48,828 bases of DNA from an uncultured Clostridium sp. (GTDB lineage Bacteria > Bacillota > Clostridia > TANB77 > CAG-508), in contig CANBES010000012.1 in NCBI GenBank assembly GCA_947367845.1, forward strand, positions 1 through 48,828. Reading direction: 5' to 3'. A program made the position numbers and the translations under genes. The notes under the pieces were generated by a model, which saw nothing but the letters and a program-made list of their open reading frames with translations, did not search any database and was not told where the DNA came from. Positions 8,411-18,056 of this stretch are shown here, in pieces. Every line of letters starts with the position of its first letter. Position 1 is the stretch's first letter.

Positions 8411-8878
8411 TTACCAGAATATTAACAAAGTAAATATTGTTGCAACTACTATTTCGCTCTTTGTCCATTCTTCTGGAATTAATTTTATTTCCTCTGTATC
8501 TTTATGGTCAACAATTGACACATTGTATGATGTTACTTCATTCAACTCAAAATATGCACTAAACTCTTGATATGTTGTTGCTTCAGTAGTCGTAATTGGT
8601 ATATATTTTGTCCCTACTAAAACATCTCTTTTTGAGTAAAAATCTATCCTTACATATTTTCCTGTTAAATAATCATCACTGGTATTTGTAATTGTACCTT
8701 TCATTCTTCCATTTACCAATGTTGCTTGGGCTACTTCCATTTGAACTTGTGTGGTTTCGTCTTTTCTCTTAATATTTTTATATGATGAGTTTAATCCTAC
8801 ATTTATTATAAATTCTGAAAATATAAAAAATAGTATTACCCATAATGCATATTTTAAAAATGTTCTCATTCTTTTCAT
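8411..8878 (-). CDS. Membrane-anchored FxLYD-like protein
   Basis: A 155-residue protein with an N-terminal transmembrane helix (about 8-28), an extracytoplasmic domain and a hydrophobic C-terminal segment (EIVVATIFTLLIFW). The middle (residues 58-110) reads as a beta-sandwich of the FxLYD type: a GTITNTSDDYLTGKYVRIDFYSK strand pattern followed by VGTKYIPI. Such domains occur in secreted and surface proteins with no defined activity. A GGAG site precedes the start. It is the last gene of the minus-strand block ABC1-ABC2-addA, 50 bp behind addA, and ends at the shared terminator. The domain assignment is based on pattern only. Confidence 0.65.
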   Translation of the reverse strand: MKRMRTFLKYALWVILFFIFSEFIINVGLNSSYKNIKRKDETTQVQMEVAQATLVNGRMKGTITNTSDDYLTGKYVRIDFYSKRDVLVGTKYIPITTTEATTYQEFSAYFELNEVTSYNVSIVDHKDTEEIKLIPEEWTKSEIVVATIFTLLIFW

Positions 8879-8928
8879 AATTTTTCTCCATTTCTTACTT
8901 CGATGTCTATATTATACCAAATTTCTAG

Positions 8929-11900
8929 TTAAATTTCAATCTCTTTTCCCAAGTATACAGAATATATGTATTTCTTCCACACCTTTTTATCCAAAGCATC
9001 TTCAAGAGCTCTTTGATAAAATTCCAATTGTTTTGAATACTTCTCTATAAGTTCATTTTCATCTTCGACAAAATCTGTTTTGTAATCTACTAAAATAAGA
9101 TTGCCGTTTTCATCAATATAATATAAATCTATAACACCTTGTACCAAAATTTCTTCTTGTACATCTTCTTCATACACTTCTTTTGCTGGTATATTGATGT
9201 AAAATGGCTTTTCTTTGTATACTTCTTTTGCATTTCTAACTTCTTGCCAAATGTTAGACTTTGTAAATTCCAAAATTTTAAATGGATTAATTGCCTTTTC
9301 TTCTTTTTCAGTTATTATCTGTTTTATTAGTAAATTATTTATTAAATCCCTTATTTTGTTCAAATCATAATCTTCTTTTTCGTTTAATCTTTGCATACAT
9401 AAGTGTACTAATGTACCTTTTTGTGCACCTGTTATTTTTTGTTCTTCATCTTCTCTCAAAAATTCTGGCTTTGGTAATTCTGTTATTGCAACGTGATTTT
9501 CGCCTTTTAAGTTTGTTACTGATGTTTTTGTTGGTATTGATATTGAATTATTGTGTGGATATGAATATTTCAATATTTTTTCAATTTTATTTGTAACTCC
9601 ACTATCAACATTATTACTACTTTCTAGCAATTCAATTACGTCAACTTCTTCTTGTTTTATTGTTTTAAATCCTTTCATCGCTTCTTGTTTTTTCAAAACA
9701 TTAAGCTGGATTGCCTTTGCCGTTTCTTTTTCATACTGATAAACTAGTAATATCCAATCTAAATACTTTTTATATTTTTTAACTACTATAGGATTAATTT
9801 TTCCAGCATTCTTTTGATACTGCTCAACTTGCAAATTCATTTTGTTAGCTTCTTTTTCATAATTTTTACTAAGCCCCGTTATTATCAGCTTTTCTTTGGC
9901 TCTTGTTAAAGCAACATATAAAATTCTCATTTCTTCTGACAATGTTTCTGTAAACATTTTATTTCTTATTGCTGCTTTTGTTAATGTATCATACTGTATT
10001 TGCATATTATAATCTATGTATTTTGCGCCTATCCCCAAATCTTGATGTAATAATACATTTTGGTTTAAGTCCATCAAGTTAAATTGTTTTGCTGTGCTAG
10101 CTAAAAATACAACTGGAAACTCTAATCCTTTACTTTTGTGAATACTCATAATCCTTATTACATTATCATTTTCTCCAATTAATTTAGCAGCTCCCATATC
10201 TCCACTACTCAATTTTACTTTATCTATAAAGTTTATAAAATTGTATAATCCTTTAAAATTAGCACTTTCATATTGTTTAGCTTTTTGAAATAGCATTTTC
10301 AAATTCGCTTGTCTAAGCTCTCCATTTGGCATAAGTCCAGCATAATTATAAAACCCTGTATCTGAATAGATTTTCCAAATTAATTCATCTAAAGCTAAAT
10401 ATTCTTGTTCTTTTCTCCATTCTTCTAATTTGTATAGAAATTGCTCTATCTTTGTTTTTAAGTCTTTATCTACGTCTATCATTGCCTTTTGCATACACGT
10501 ATAAAAATTATCATATTTATCTGATAATCTAATTTTTACTAGTTCGTCATCTGAAAATTTCGCAATTGGTGACCTTAATACACTAACTAACGGAATGTCT
10601 TGGATAGGGTTATCTATAATTTTTAATAATGACATTATTGTTTGAATTTCCATTGAGTCTAAATATTCTTGTGAACTATCTGAAAATACTGGCATTTCCA
10701 GCTGTAACAATTCTTGTTCATATACTGGTGCTGTGTTTGCAGTTGACCTCAACAATATTACAATATCTTTATATTCAATATCTCTGTATGTTTCTTTCTT
10801 CCTGTCCCATACTTGATATTTTTCGTCTATCAACTTTTTTATTCTATTTGCTACAAATCTTGCTTCAAGCTCGATATTTTCAATTCTTTCTTCATCCTGC
10901 TCTTCATTATCAATCTCTTCTGTCTCTTCTTCTGTTAAATCTATAACATTTATTTCTGTATCTAAGTTTTGATTGACGCTTGGATAACTTGCACCTAAAT
11001 TCAAATATTCTTCTTCATTGTATTCAATGTCTCCCAGTAGATTGCTCATTATGTCTTGAAAAATTAAATTTGTAAAACTTAATATATTTTCCCTGCTTCT
11101 GAAATTTTTGAATAACTGTATTTTCAAACCATCTTCTGTATTTCGCTTTTCTTTATTTTTATATGTTTCATATTTATGTAAAAACAACTCTGGCATTGCT
11201 TGGCGGAATTTGTATATACTTTGTTTTACGTCTCCTACCATAAAAATGTTATTACCTTTTGATACTGATGTTAAAATATATTCCTGTACCAAGTTACTGT
11301 CTTGATATTCGTCTATTGCTATTTCTGTATATTTTTCTTGGTATCTTTTCGCTACTTCTGTTGGTTCAATTTTTCCTTCTTTTTCTTTTATTAAAATTTG
11401 TAGTGCAAAATGCTCCACATCATTAAAGTCAACTATGTTTTGATTTCTTTTTCTTTTCGAAAATTCTTTTCCAAACTCTAGTATCAAATTTTGAAGTTTT
11501 ACTAGTATTTCGTACATATCATAGATATCTTGGTTGGCTTGTTTTGAGTCACAAATTATTATTTTATTTAGTGCTTTTTCTAATTTCTTTTTTACACTAT
11601 CTCTTATTTGCTTTACTTCATCTTTTTTTATAGAATCTACTTTCTGCCTTGGCCAAGTTACAAATTTAAGTGTTTGATTTATGTTATATGCTTTATCCCA
11701 ACTATGCAAATTGTTCTTTAAACCTGTTAACATATCTATGTCATTTCTAATTGTTTGTTCAAATTTTTCTAACTCTGTCTCTAAGCATAAAATTTTTCTC
11801 GCATTTTCTAAACTTTGAATACCGTCAATAAGTTCTTCTTCAACTTCTTCTAGTAAAACCTTTCCCCATGGTGTATTTGCAAAATCTTCTTCTAATTTTT

Positions 11901-12507
11901 CTTTTAAATTAAACATTTCTATTTTTTCTTTTAGCCATTTTTCAGGAAATGGATTACTTTGTATATAACTATATATCTTTAGAACTAAGTCTTTTAAAGG
12001 CGTGTCATCTCTATAACTTGTATATGTATTTATTAGTTTTGCAAAATCTTGGTCATCATCTTCATATTTCTTTTCAAATATGTCTTCTATTACTTCTTGC
12101 TTTAATAATTCAATTTGAGCTGTATCTGCTATTCTAAAGTTTGGTGCTATATTTTCTAATTCATAGAAGTTGTTTCTTACTATTTCTAAACAAAAGGAGT
12201 CTATTGTACAGATACTTGCTTTGTTTAATAGCGTTACTTGTCTTTGTAGTTTTTCATTTTCTGGGTCTTCATCTAGCTTTTTGTATATCGCACTTAATAC
12301 TCTTTCTCTCATTTCTGATGCTGCTGCGTTTGTGAATGTTACTACTAGTAATTTGTCTATATCTATGTTTTCGTTTATTATTTTGTTTATTATTCTTTCT
12401 ACTAGTACTGCTGTCTTCCCACTTCCTGCAGCAGCTGCTACTAGTATATTTGAGCCTTTTTCATATATTGCGTCTTGTTGTTCTTTGGTCCATTTTACTT
12501 CACTCAT
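8929..12507 (-). CDS. addA: ATP-dependent helicase/nuclease subunit A (AddA)
   Basis: A 1192-residue AddA, the helicase-nuclease subunit of AddAB, which resects double-strand breaks for RecA-dependent repair in the cytosol. The UvrD/Rep motifs are in order: Walker A AAGSGKT (Lys31), VVTFTNAAASEMRERV, CTIDSFC, IDEYQDSN, GDVKQSIYKFRQA, and the C-terminal helicase motifs MSIHKSKGLEFPVVF and LYVALTRAKEKL. A RecB-type nuclease domain closes the protein with LVDYKTDF at about residue 1140 and EFYQRAL. Length is normal (about 1200). AddB, normally encoded immediately upstream, is absent here. Instead addA starts 6 bp after an ABC exporter gene, whose last codons contain its SD. Confidence 0.95.
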   Translation of the reverse strand: MSEVKWTKEQQDAIYEKGSNILVAAAAGSGKTAVLVERIINKIINENIDIDKLLVVTFTNAAASEMRERVLSAIYKKLDEDPENEKLQRQVTLLNKASICTIDSFCLEIVRNNFYELENIAPNFRIADTAQIELLKQEVIEDIFEKKYEDDDQDFAKLINTYTSYRDDTPLKDLVLKIYSYIQSNPFPEKWLKEKIEMFNLKEKLEEDFANTPWGKVLLEEVEEELIDGIQSLENARKILCLETELEKFEQTIRNDIDMLTGLKNNLHSWDKAYNINQTLKFVTWPRQKVDSIKKDEVKQIRDSVKKKLEKALNKIIICDSKQANQDIYDMYEILVKLQNLILEFGKEFSKRKRNQNIVDFNDVEHFALQILIKEKEGKIEPTEVAKRYQEKYTEIAIDEYQDSNLVQEYILTSVSKGNNIFMVGDVKQSIYKFRQAMPELFLHKYETYKNKEKRNTEDGLKIQLFKNFRSRENILSFTNLIFQDIMSNLLGDIEYNEEEYLNLGASYPSVNQNLDTEINVIDLTEEETEEIDNEEQDEERIENIELEARFVANRIKKLIDEKYQVWDRKKETYRDIEYKDIVILLRSTANTAPVYEQELLQLEMPVFSDSSQEYLDSMEIQTIMSLLKIIDNPIQDIPLVSVLRSPIAKFSDDELVKIRLSDKYDNFYTCMQKAMIDVDKDLKTKIEQFLYKLEEWRKEQEYLALDELIWKIYSDTGFYNYAGLMPNGELRQANLKMLFQKAKQYESANFKGLYNFINFIDKVKLSSGDMGAAKLIGENDNVIRIMSIHKSKGLEFPVVFLASTAKQFNLMDLNQNVLLHQDLGIGAKYIDYNMQIQYDTLTKAAIRNKMFTETLSEEMRILYVALTRAKEKLIITGLSKNYEKEANKMNLQVEQYQKNAGKINPIVVKKYKKYLDWILLVYQYEKETAKAIQLNVLKKQEAMKGFKTIKQEEVDVIELLESSNNVDSGVTNKIEKILKYSYPHNNSISIPTKTSVTNLKGENHVAITELPKPEFLREDEEQKITGAQKGTLVHLCMQRLNEKEDYDLNKIRDLINNLLIKQIITEKEEKAINPFKILEFTKSNIWQEVRNAKEVYKEKPFYINIPAKEVYEEDVQEEILVQGVIDLYYIDENGNLILVDYKTDFVEDENELIEKYSKQLEFYQRALEDALDKKVWKKYIYSVYLGKEIEI

Positions 12508-12513
12508 CTAAAT

Positions 12514-14341
12514 TTATTCCTCTACTTCTTCAAATTGTGAATTGTATAAATCAGCATAAAATCCGCCTCTTTCAAGTAACTCATCATGAGTCCCCTGCTC
12601 AACAATATCACCGTGATCCATAACCAAAATCAAATCAGCATTTTTAATTGTTGATAACCTATGTGCAATAATAAAGCTTGTTCTACCCTCCATTAAATTA
12701 TCCATAGCCTTTTGAATTTGTATTTCTGTTCTTGTATCTATTGAACTTGTTGCTTCATCCAATATTAGTATTTTAGGGTTTGCAAGTATTACTCTCGCAA
12801 TTGTAAGTAATTGTTTTTGTCCAGCAGACACATTGCTTGATTCTTCATTTAAGACTGAATTATAGCCTTTTGGTAATGTTTTTATAAAGTGATGTACGTG
12901 TGCTGCTTGTGCCGCTCTTATTACTTCGTCATCTGTCGCATTTTCGTTTCCATATTTTATGTTATCTTTTACTGTTCCTCCAAATAACCAAGTGTCTTGT
13001 AATACCATTCCAAACATTTTACGTAATTTTCCACGGTTAAAGTCTTTTACATTATGTCCATCTACTTTTATTTCTCCTGAGTTTACATCGTAAAATCTCA
13101 TTAATAATTTTACCATTGTTGTTTTTCCAGCTCCTGTTGGTCCAACAATTGCTATTTTTTGTCCATCTTTGACTTTTGCATTAAAATCATTTATTATTGT
13201 TCTATCTTCATCATAGCCAAAGTGAACATTTTTAAATTCTACATTTCCTTTTAGTTTTTCAATATCTATATTTCCTTTTGCTGTTTCTTGTTCTTCTGGT
13301 TGCTCTAAAAATTCAAATACTCTTTCAGCAGCTGCTGCCATTGATTGTAGTGTACCTGATATTTGAGCTATTGAACCTACTTGGTTTGTAAATTGCTTAT
13401 TATATTGAATAAAACTTTGTATATTTCCTACTGTTATTGTTCCTCTTATCGCTAAATAACCACCAACTACTGCTACACCAACATATCCAATATTTGAAAT
13501 AAAGTTCATTACTGGATGCATTAGTCCTGATAAGAAATATGCTCTCCATCCAGAACGATATAGTTTATCAACTGCTTTTTCAAACTCTGCCTTAGTTCTA
13601 TTTTCTGCATTAAATACTTTTACTATATTTAATCCACCATATATTTCTTCTACTTGCCCATTTACTTCTGCTAAATAATTTTGTTGTCTTTGGAAATATT
13701 TTTGAGATTTTCCAACAATATTTTTTACCAATATTCCTGCTATTGGAATTATAATAAATGATATTAGTGTCATTTGCCAACTTATTGATAACATCATTAC
13801 TATTATTCCTATGACAACACAAACTGTTCTTATTATTTCTGTTATACTTTGGTCTAAGTTCATACTTAATGTGTCTATATCATTTGTTATAACTGATAAT
13901 ACTTCTCCATGTGTTTTTTTGTCAAAATATCTCATTGGTAATCTATTTATCTTTGCTATTATGTCATTTCTTATTCTAAATGTTATTTTTTGTGCCACAT
14001 TAGTCATTGTAAAACCTTGTATAAATGAAAATATTGCACTTACTATATATAATCCTAATAATGTCAATAATATTTGACCAATTTTAGCAAAGTCTATTCC
14101 GTCTCCACCAGATAATTTGCTAACTAATCCATTAAATATTTCTGTTGTTGCATTTCCTAATATTTTTGGTCCAACAATTGTAAATATTGCACTTCCGCAC
14201 TGCAAATATAAATACTATTAACAATAAAAATTTGTATTTTGCCAAATAATTTTTTATCAATTTGCTTGTTGTTCCTTTAAAATCTTTTGCTTTAGCTTCT
14301 TGACCAACTTTCCTTCTTGGCCCTCCCATAGGTCCTGGCAT
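12514..14341 (-). pseudogene. ABC exporter half-transporter, +1 frame break at codon 49
   Basis: The second half of a type IV ABC exporter pair. Reading starts at 14341 (MPGPMGGPRRKVGQEAK), 3 bp after the partner's stop, and the frame breaks at 14194-14200. Removing one C at 14197 (plus-strand G) restores a continuous 608-residue protein reading FIFAV-GSAIFTIVGPKILG, as expected for TM1. Downstream everything is intact: six TM helices, Walker A PTGAGKTT (about 403), signature VSAGQKQ (note SAGQ), Walker B LILDEATS with the catalytic Glu, and H-loop IIAHRLST. It supplies the consensus Walker-B/His ATPase site. The break creates an in-frame CGG codon. Without recoding, only a fragment could be made from an internal start. 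Sequencing error, recent mutation or programmed shift are all possible. Confidence 0.85.
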
Positions 14342-14344
14342 ATG

Positions 14345-16549
14345 TTATTCCCCCTTTCCGGCTTTTTTATTCTCTTTAAAATTAGAAGTTAGTTCTTCTT
14401 CTGATAATTGTGATAATGCGATTTCTCTATAATTTTCATTGTTTTTCATTAATTCTTCGTGTGTTCCGATTCCTACTACTTTTCCATCTTCTAATACAAT
14501 AATTTGGTCTGCATTTAAAATTGTACTAATTCTTTGTGCTACAATTATTACTGTTTTATCTTTTGTCTTTTTAGATAATTCTTCTCTTAATATTGCATCT
14601 GTTTTAAAATCTAATGCTGAGAAACTATCGTCAAATACAAATATTTCTGGGTCTTTTGCAATTGCTCTTGCAATTGATAAACGTTGTTTTTGTCCGCCTG
14701 ATACATTTGTTCCACCTTGTGCTATTGCATCTTTATACTTGTTTTCTTTTGCTTCTATAAACTCAGTTGCTTGAGCTATTTGAGCTGCATTTATCATATT
14801 TTCATCTGACATATTTTCATCTGAATATTTTATGTTAGATTCTATTGTTCCAGAGAATAGAATTCCTTTTTGTGGTACAAATCCTATAATATCTCTTAAA
14901 TCTTTTTGTGGTACATCTTTAACATTTACTCCGTCAATTAAAAGTTCTCCAACTGTAACATCATAAAATCTTGGTAATAGATTTACTATTGTTGATTTAC
15001 CACTTCCTGTGCTTCCTATTATTGCTGTTGTTTTTCCTGGTTCTGCTGTAAAGTTAATATCTTCTAAAATTTCTGTATCTGCATCAGGATATCTGAAAGA
15101 TACATTTTTAAATTCTACCAATCCTTTTTTATTTTGGTCAAATTTCTTTGTTTCTTTTTTATCTTTTATGCTTGGTTCTTTGTCTAGTACTTCATTAATT
15201 CTGTTTGCTGAAACTGTTGCTCTTGGTAACATTATTGATGTCATCGATATCATTAAGAATGCCATAACTATTTGCATCATATATTGAATAAATGCCATCA
15301 TATCTCCAACTTGTAATAAACCTTGGTCTACGCCTTGGCCTCCTACCCATATTACTAAAAGCATCATTGAGTTCATTATAAACATTAATGTTGGCATCAT
15401 CATTGACATTGCTCTGTTTACAAACATATTTGTTTTCATTAAATCTTTATTTGCTTTTTCAAATCTTGCTTCTTCTCTTTTTTCTTTATTAAAAGCACGG
15501 ATTACTGGTAATCCTGTTAATATTTCTCTTGATACTAAGTTTAATTTATCTGTTAGTTCTTGTAGTTTTTTGAATTTAGGCATTGCAATTATAAATAAAG
15601 TTCCTACTACAAATAAAATTCCAAGTATTGCAACTCCTATTATCCAAGCCATAGAATTGTCGCTATTTGTTAGAACTTTTACAAATCCACCTATACCTAT
15701 AATTGGTGCATATACTACAACTCTAAATAGCATTGTAATCATTTGTTGAATTTGTTGTATATCATTTGTGCTACGAGTAATTAATGAAGCTGTTGAAAAT
15801 TCGTTTAACTCTTCATTTGAGAATTTTAGTACTTTTGAAAATACTTTTTCTCTTAATGTCTTTCCAAGTCTTCCTGCCACTCTAGATGATAATAGCATTA
15901 TTGACACAGCTGAAATCATTATAACTAATGCTACTCCTAGCATTTCTACACCTGATAATAATATGTAATCGTTTTGTAGTTTTTCTGTATCTACTCCTAG
16001 CTCTGTATATACTTGTTTTACAGAAGATATCGCCGCTTGCTCCTTTATAGAATCTTGCATATTGTTTATTTGCTCAGTAAATTGCTCTAAAACACTTTTT
16101 CTTTGCTCTTCTGGCATATACGCAAATTCTTCATTTTTTATAGTCGTAACTTCTAAAAGTGGTACTGCTAACACACTTGATAATTTTTCTATTTCATCTT
16201 CGTCTATATCATTTAAGATATAAAGCTCATTTGCTTCTACTTTATAATCTTTTCCTAAATATTTTTTTATTATTTTTTCCTCATGTTCATTTGGGGTACT
16301 CCCTAATAAAGTATAATTGTCTGTTATCTTCTCGTCATTTTCTGAAAGCATTAGAATTAAATCCATATTTTCTTTTGATATTACTTCTGGTACAGCATTT
16401 TCTATTCCACCTGCTTGTATACCAATATCAACTATTCTTGATGTATAGTCTGGTAGTGCTAAATCTGCTGCTGCTTGTATACATAGTAATATTACTATTA
16501 TTATTACTGACCAAAACGTTTTCTTTAAATTACTTAGTAATTTTAACAT
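14345..16549 (-). CDS. ABC exporter half-transporter with degenerate ATPase site
   Basis: A 734-residue type IV ABC exporter half (TMD plus NBD), probably a multidrug or peptide exporter. The start at 16549 follows AGGAGG; in-frame sequence further upstream is leader containing a repeat unit. TM1 (about 12-32) is followed by an unusually large extracytoplasmic loop of some 150 residues before TM2, then four more helices. The NBD has Walker A GSTGSGKST (about 515) and signature VSGGQKQRL, but Walker B reads FVFDDSF (Asp where catalytic Glu is expected) and the switch His is Gln (VAQRIST). This is the degenerate half of a heterodimeric exporter; the partner at 12514-14341 has the canonical Glu and His. 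Both are co-transcribed with addA. Confidence 0.93.
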   Translation of the reverse strand: MLKLLSNLKKTFWSVIIIVILLCIQAAADLALPDYTSRIVDIGIQAGGIENAVPEVISKENMDLILMLSENDEKITDNYTLLGSTPNEHEEKIIKKYLGKDYKVEANELYILNDIDEDEIEKLSSVLAVPLLEVTTIKNEEFAYMPEEQRKSVLEQFTEQINNMQDSIKEQAAISSVKQVYTELGVDTEKLQNDYILLSGVEMLGVALVIMISAVSIMLLSSRVAGRLGKTLREKVFSKVLKFSNEELNEFSTASLITRSTNDIQQIQQMITMLFRVVVYAPIIGIGGFVKVLTNSDNSMAWIIGVAILGILFVVGTLFIIAMPKFKKLQELTDKLNLVSREILTGLPVIRAFNKEKREEARFEKANKDLMKTNMFVNRAMSMMMPTLMFIMNSMMLLVIWVGGQGVDQGLLQVGDMMAFIQYMMQIVMAFLMISMTSIMLPRATVSANRINEVLDKEPSIKDKKETKKFDQNKKGLVEFKNVSFRYPDADTEILEDINFTAEPGKTTAIIGSTGSGKSTIVNLLPRFYDVTVGELLIDGVNVKDVPQKDLRDIIGFVPQKGILFSGTIESNIKYSDENMSDENMINAAQIAQATEFIEAKENKYKDAIAQGGTNVSGGQKQRLSIARAIAKDPEIFVFDDSFSALDFKTDAILREELSKKTKDKTVIIVAQRISTILNADQIIVLEDGKVVGIGTHEELMKNNENYREIALSQLSEEELTSNFKENKKAGKGE

Positions 16550-16569
16550 TTCTTCCTCCTTGTATTCTC

Positions 16570-16596
16570 TGCCATTATGGTCCGTCCCTGTTGGCA
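16570..16596. repeat. Single 27-nt palindromic element unit
   Basis: Bounded by TGCCA and TGGCA. On the minus strand it reads TGCCAACAGGGACGGACC in its first 18 bases. It lies in the leader of the ABC exporter operon, 21 bp before the start codon, with AGGAGG between. Confidence 0.8.
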
Positions 16597-16624
16597 ATTT
16601 TTCGTAAATAAATAACACCATATC

Positions 16625-16654
16625 ATTTTATGTGACATAGTGTCATTTAGTCAA
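16625..16654 (-). promoter_or_regulatory. Promoter of the ABC-addA operon with palindrome in its spacer
   Basis: TTGACT (16649-16654), an 18-bp spacer and TAAAAT (16625-16630) on the minus strand. The spacer holds a palindrome, TGACA-N3-TGTCA (16633-16645), a plausible operator for an unidentified repressor. It does not resemble the GAAC-N4-GTTC LexA box. Confidence 0.55.
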
Positions 16655-16689
16655 GACTTTTTATGTGAATTCTTTGTAAATTTACAAAT

Positions 16690-17340
16690 TTACATTTTTC
16701 TAAATACTCCTGCTACTTTCCCTAATATTTCGCAGTTTGGTACTATTATTGGATCCATTGTGCTATTTTCTGGTTGTAATCTAATATGATCTTTTTCTTT
16801 GTAGAATGTTTTTACTGTTGCTTCTTCTCCGATTAGTGCAACTACTATTTCTCCATTGTTTGCTGTGTTTTGTCTTTTTATTAGTATATAGTCTCCGTCT
16901 AATATTCCGGCTTCTATCATACTTTCACCTCTTACTGTTAGCATGAAACTTTCTGAATTTCCTACGAAGTCTACTGGTATTGGGAATGTATCTGTTACAT
17001 TTTCTACTGCTAGTATTGGTTCTCCTGCTGTTATTTTACCTATTATTGGTACTTCTACTAGCTCTTTTTGTGTGTAGAAGTCTTTGCTAGATGTTTTCTT
17101 TGTTTCTCCTGAACCACCTTTTAATAGTCTTAATGTTCTTCCTTTTTTGTCTTGTTTTTTAATATATCCTTTTTCATCTAGTTTTCTTAAGTATCCATGT
17201 ACTGTTGCTGTTGAACTTAGCCCTACTGCTTTTCCTATTTCTCTTACTGATGGTGGATATCCTTGTGTCATTATTTGTTTTTCAATAAATCTTAGTATTG
17301 ATTTTTCTCTTCTATTTAGTTCTGGTTTTTTTCTAGGCAT
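16690..17340 (-). CDS. lexA: LexA repressor
   Basis: A 216-residue SOS repressor and self-cleaving serine peptidase (S24). Residues 1-70 are the winged helix-turn-helix ([25 protein letters not shown]), followed by a linker. The cleavage site Ala105-Gly106 lies in GKITAGEP. The catalytic dyad is Ser140 (RGESMIEAG) and Lys177 (EEATVKTF). On DNA damage, RecA filaments stimulate Ala-Gly cleavage and derepress the regulon. Length and all key residues are normal. I did not find a GAAC-N4-GTTC box in its short upstream region, so autoregulation is not evident. The ABC-addA operon starts downstream on the same strand from its own promoter. Confidence 0.96.
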   Translation of the reverse strand: MPRKKPELNRREKSILRFIEKQIMTQGYPPSVREIGKAVGLSSTATVHGYLRKLDEKGYIKKQDKKGRTLRLLKGGSGETKKTSSKDFYTQKELVEVPIIGKITAGEPILAVENVTDTFPIPVDFVGNSESFMLTVRGESMIEAGILDGDYILIKRQNTANNGEIVVALIGEEATVKTFYKEKDHIRLQPENSTMDPIIVPNCEILGKVAGVFRKM

Positions 17341-17387
17341 TTATATCACTCCTATTTCTTCTATTTTTACACATAATATCACACAAA

Positions 17388-17422
17388 CAAAAAAATGTCA
17401 AACATATTTTTGACATTTTTTT
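17388..17422 (-). terminator. Terminator of the permuted papain-fold gene
   Basis: A 12-bp stem, AAAAATGTCAAA (17391-17402) with TTTGACATTTTT (17409-17420), followed on the minus strand by T-rich sequence. It lies between the gene ending at 17450 and the lexA start. Confidence 0.75.
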
Positions 17423-17449
17423 GTTTTTTGTTTAAAATTGGGATTTACT

Positions 17450-17995
17450 CTATATTGTTGTTAATATCTTTTTAGGTGCTTTGTAATTTCTTAAAAGTCC
17501 TTTATACACCTGCTTTACTCCTTTTATCTTTTCAAAATCAACTGGTTTTATAATCTCTGGTAAATCATTATTAATTTTGGACTCGTCAAACAAATACTTT
17601 ACAAATTCTGCACAATATAAAGCATTTTCTCTTCTTACTTTTATATTAAATGCTACCGCAAATAGCCCTAATATATTGAACTTATATTTTTCTTTTTGTC
17701 TTTCCATTTTATCAATAATTTCTTTCATTTTTTCATACTGTTCTTCTGTTACTTCAAGTGAATAAATCTTAGTTCTTGTATTATAAAATCTTTTAAATGT
17801 TCCTTTATGTATATATTCGTGTACAAATCCTCCAAAAAATGGGTTTGAAGGTTTTAATCTTCCAAAACTATACATCTGTTGCAAATCTTTATCTAAAGCA
17901 ATTGAAACATGAGAAAATGGCTTTTTAGTATATGCTCTAACAATATTAGATAATACTGTTCCTGTATGTGTTAATATTATATATATTTCTTTCAT
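17450..17995 (-). CDS. YiiX-like permuted papain-fold (NlpC/P60-like) protein
   Basis: A 181-residue protein of the circularly permuted NlpC/P60 (YiiX/YebB-like) type. The catalytic His comes first, His29 in KPFSHVSIAL, and the Cys later, Cys128 in NALYCAEFVKYLF, the reverse of classical NlpC/P60 order. A near-N-terminal beta strand (IYIILTHTGT) and the phrase YSFGR fit the family. Members act as thiol amidases or acyltransferases on lipids or peptides; the substrate here is unknown. There is no signal peptide, so it is probably cytosolic. It has an AGGAG start and its own terminator. The fold is inferred from the His/Cys pattern. Confidence 0.75.
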   Translation of the reverse strand: MKEIYIILTHTGTVLSNIVRAYTKKPFSHVSIALDKDLQQMYSFGRLKPSNPFFGGFVHEYIHKGTFKRFYNTRTKIYSLEVTEEQYEKMKEIIDKMERQKEKYKFNILGLFAVAFNIKVRRENALYCAEFVKYLFDESKINNDLPEIIKPVDFEKIKGVKQVYKGLLRNYKAPKKILTTI

Positions 17996-18056
17996 CCACT
18001 ACTCCTTATTTTTTCTTCTTCATATATTATAGCATACAACTTTTAATTTGTAACAT

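Noticed and set aside
8430-8445. GTTGCAAC near 8436 as a fourth Crp/Fnr operator
   Set aside because: It lacks the 4-bp spacer of the other three sites and lies inside a coding region.
4715-12507. Prophage or mobile island suggested by the DnaB-like and helicase genes
   Set aside because: No integrase, capsid, terminase, attachment repeats or other mobile genes; addA and rqcH are core chromosomal genes.
17341-17413. Search for a LexA box upstream of lexA
   Set aside because: No GAAC-N4-GTTC palindrome was found; the obvious palindrome there (GTCAAA...TTTGAC) is a terminator of the next gene.
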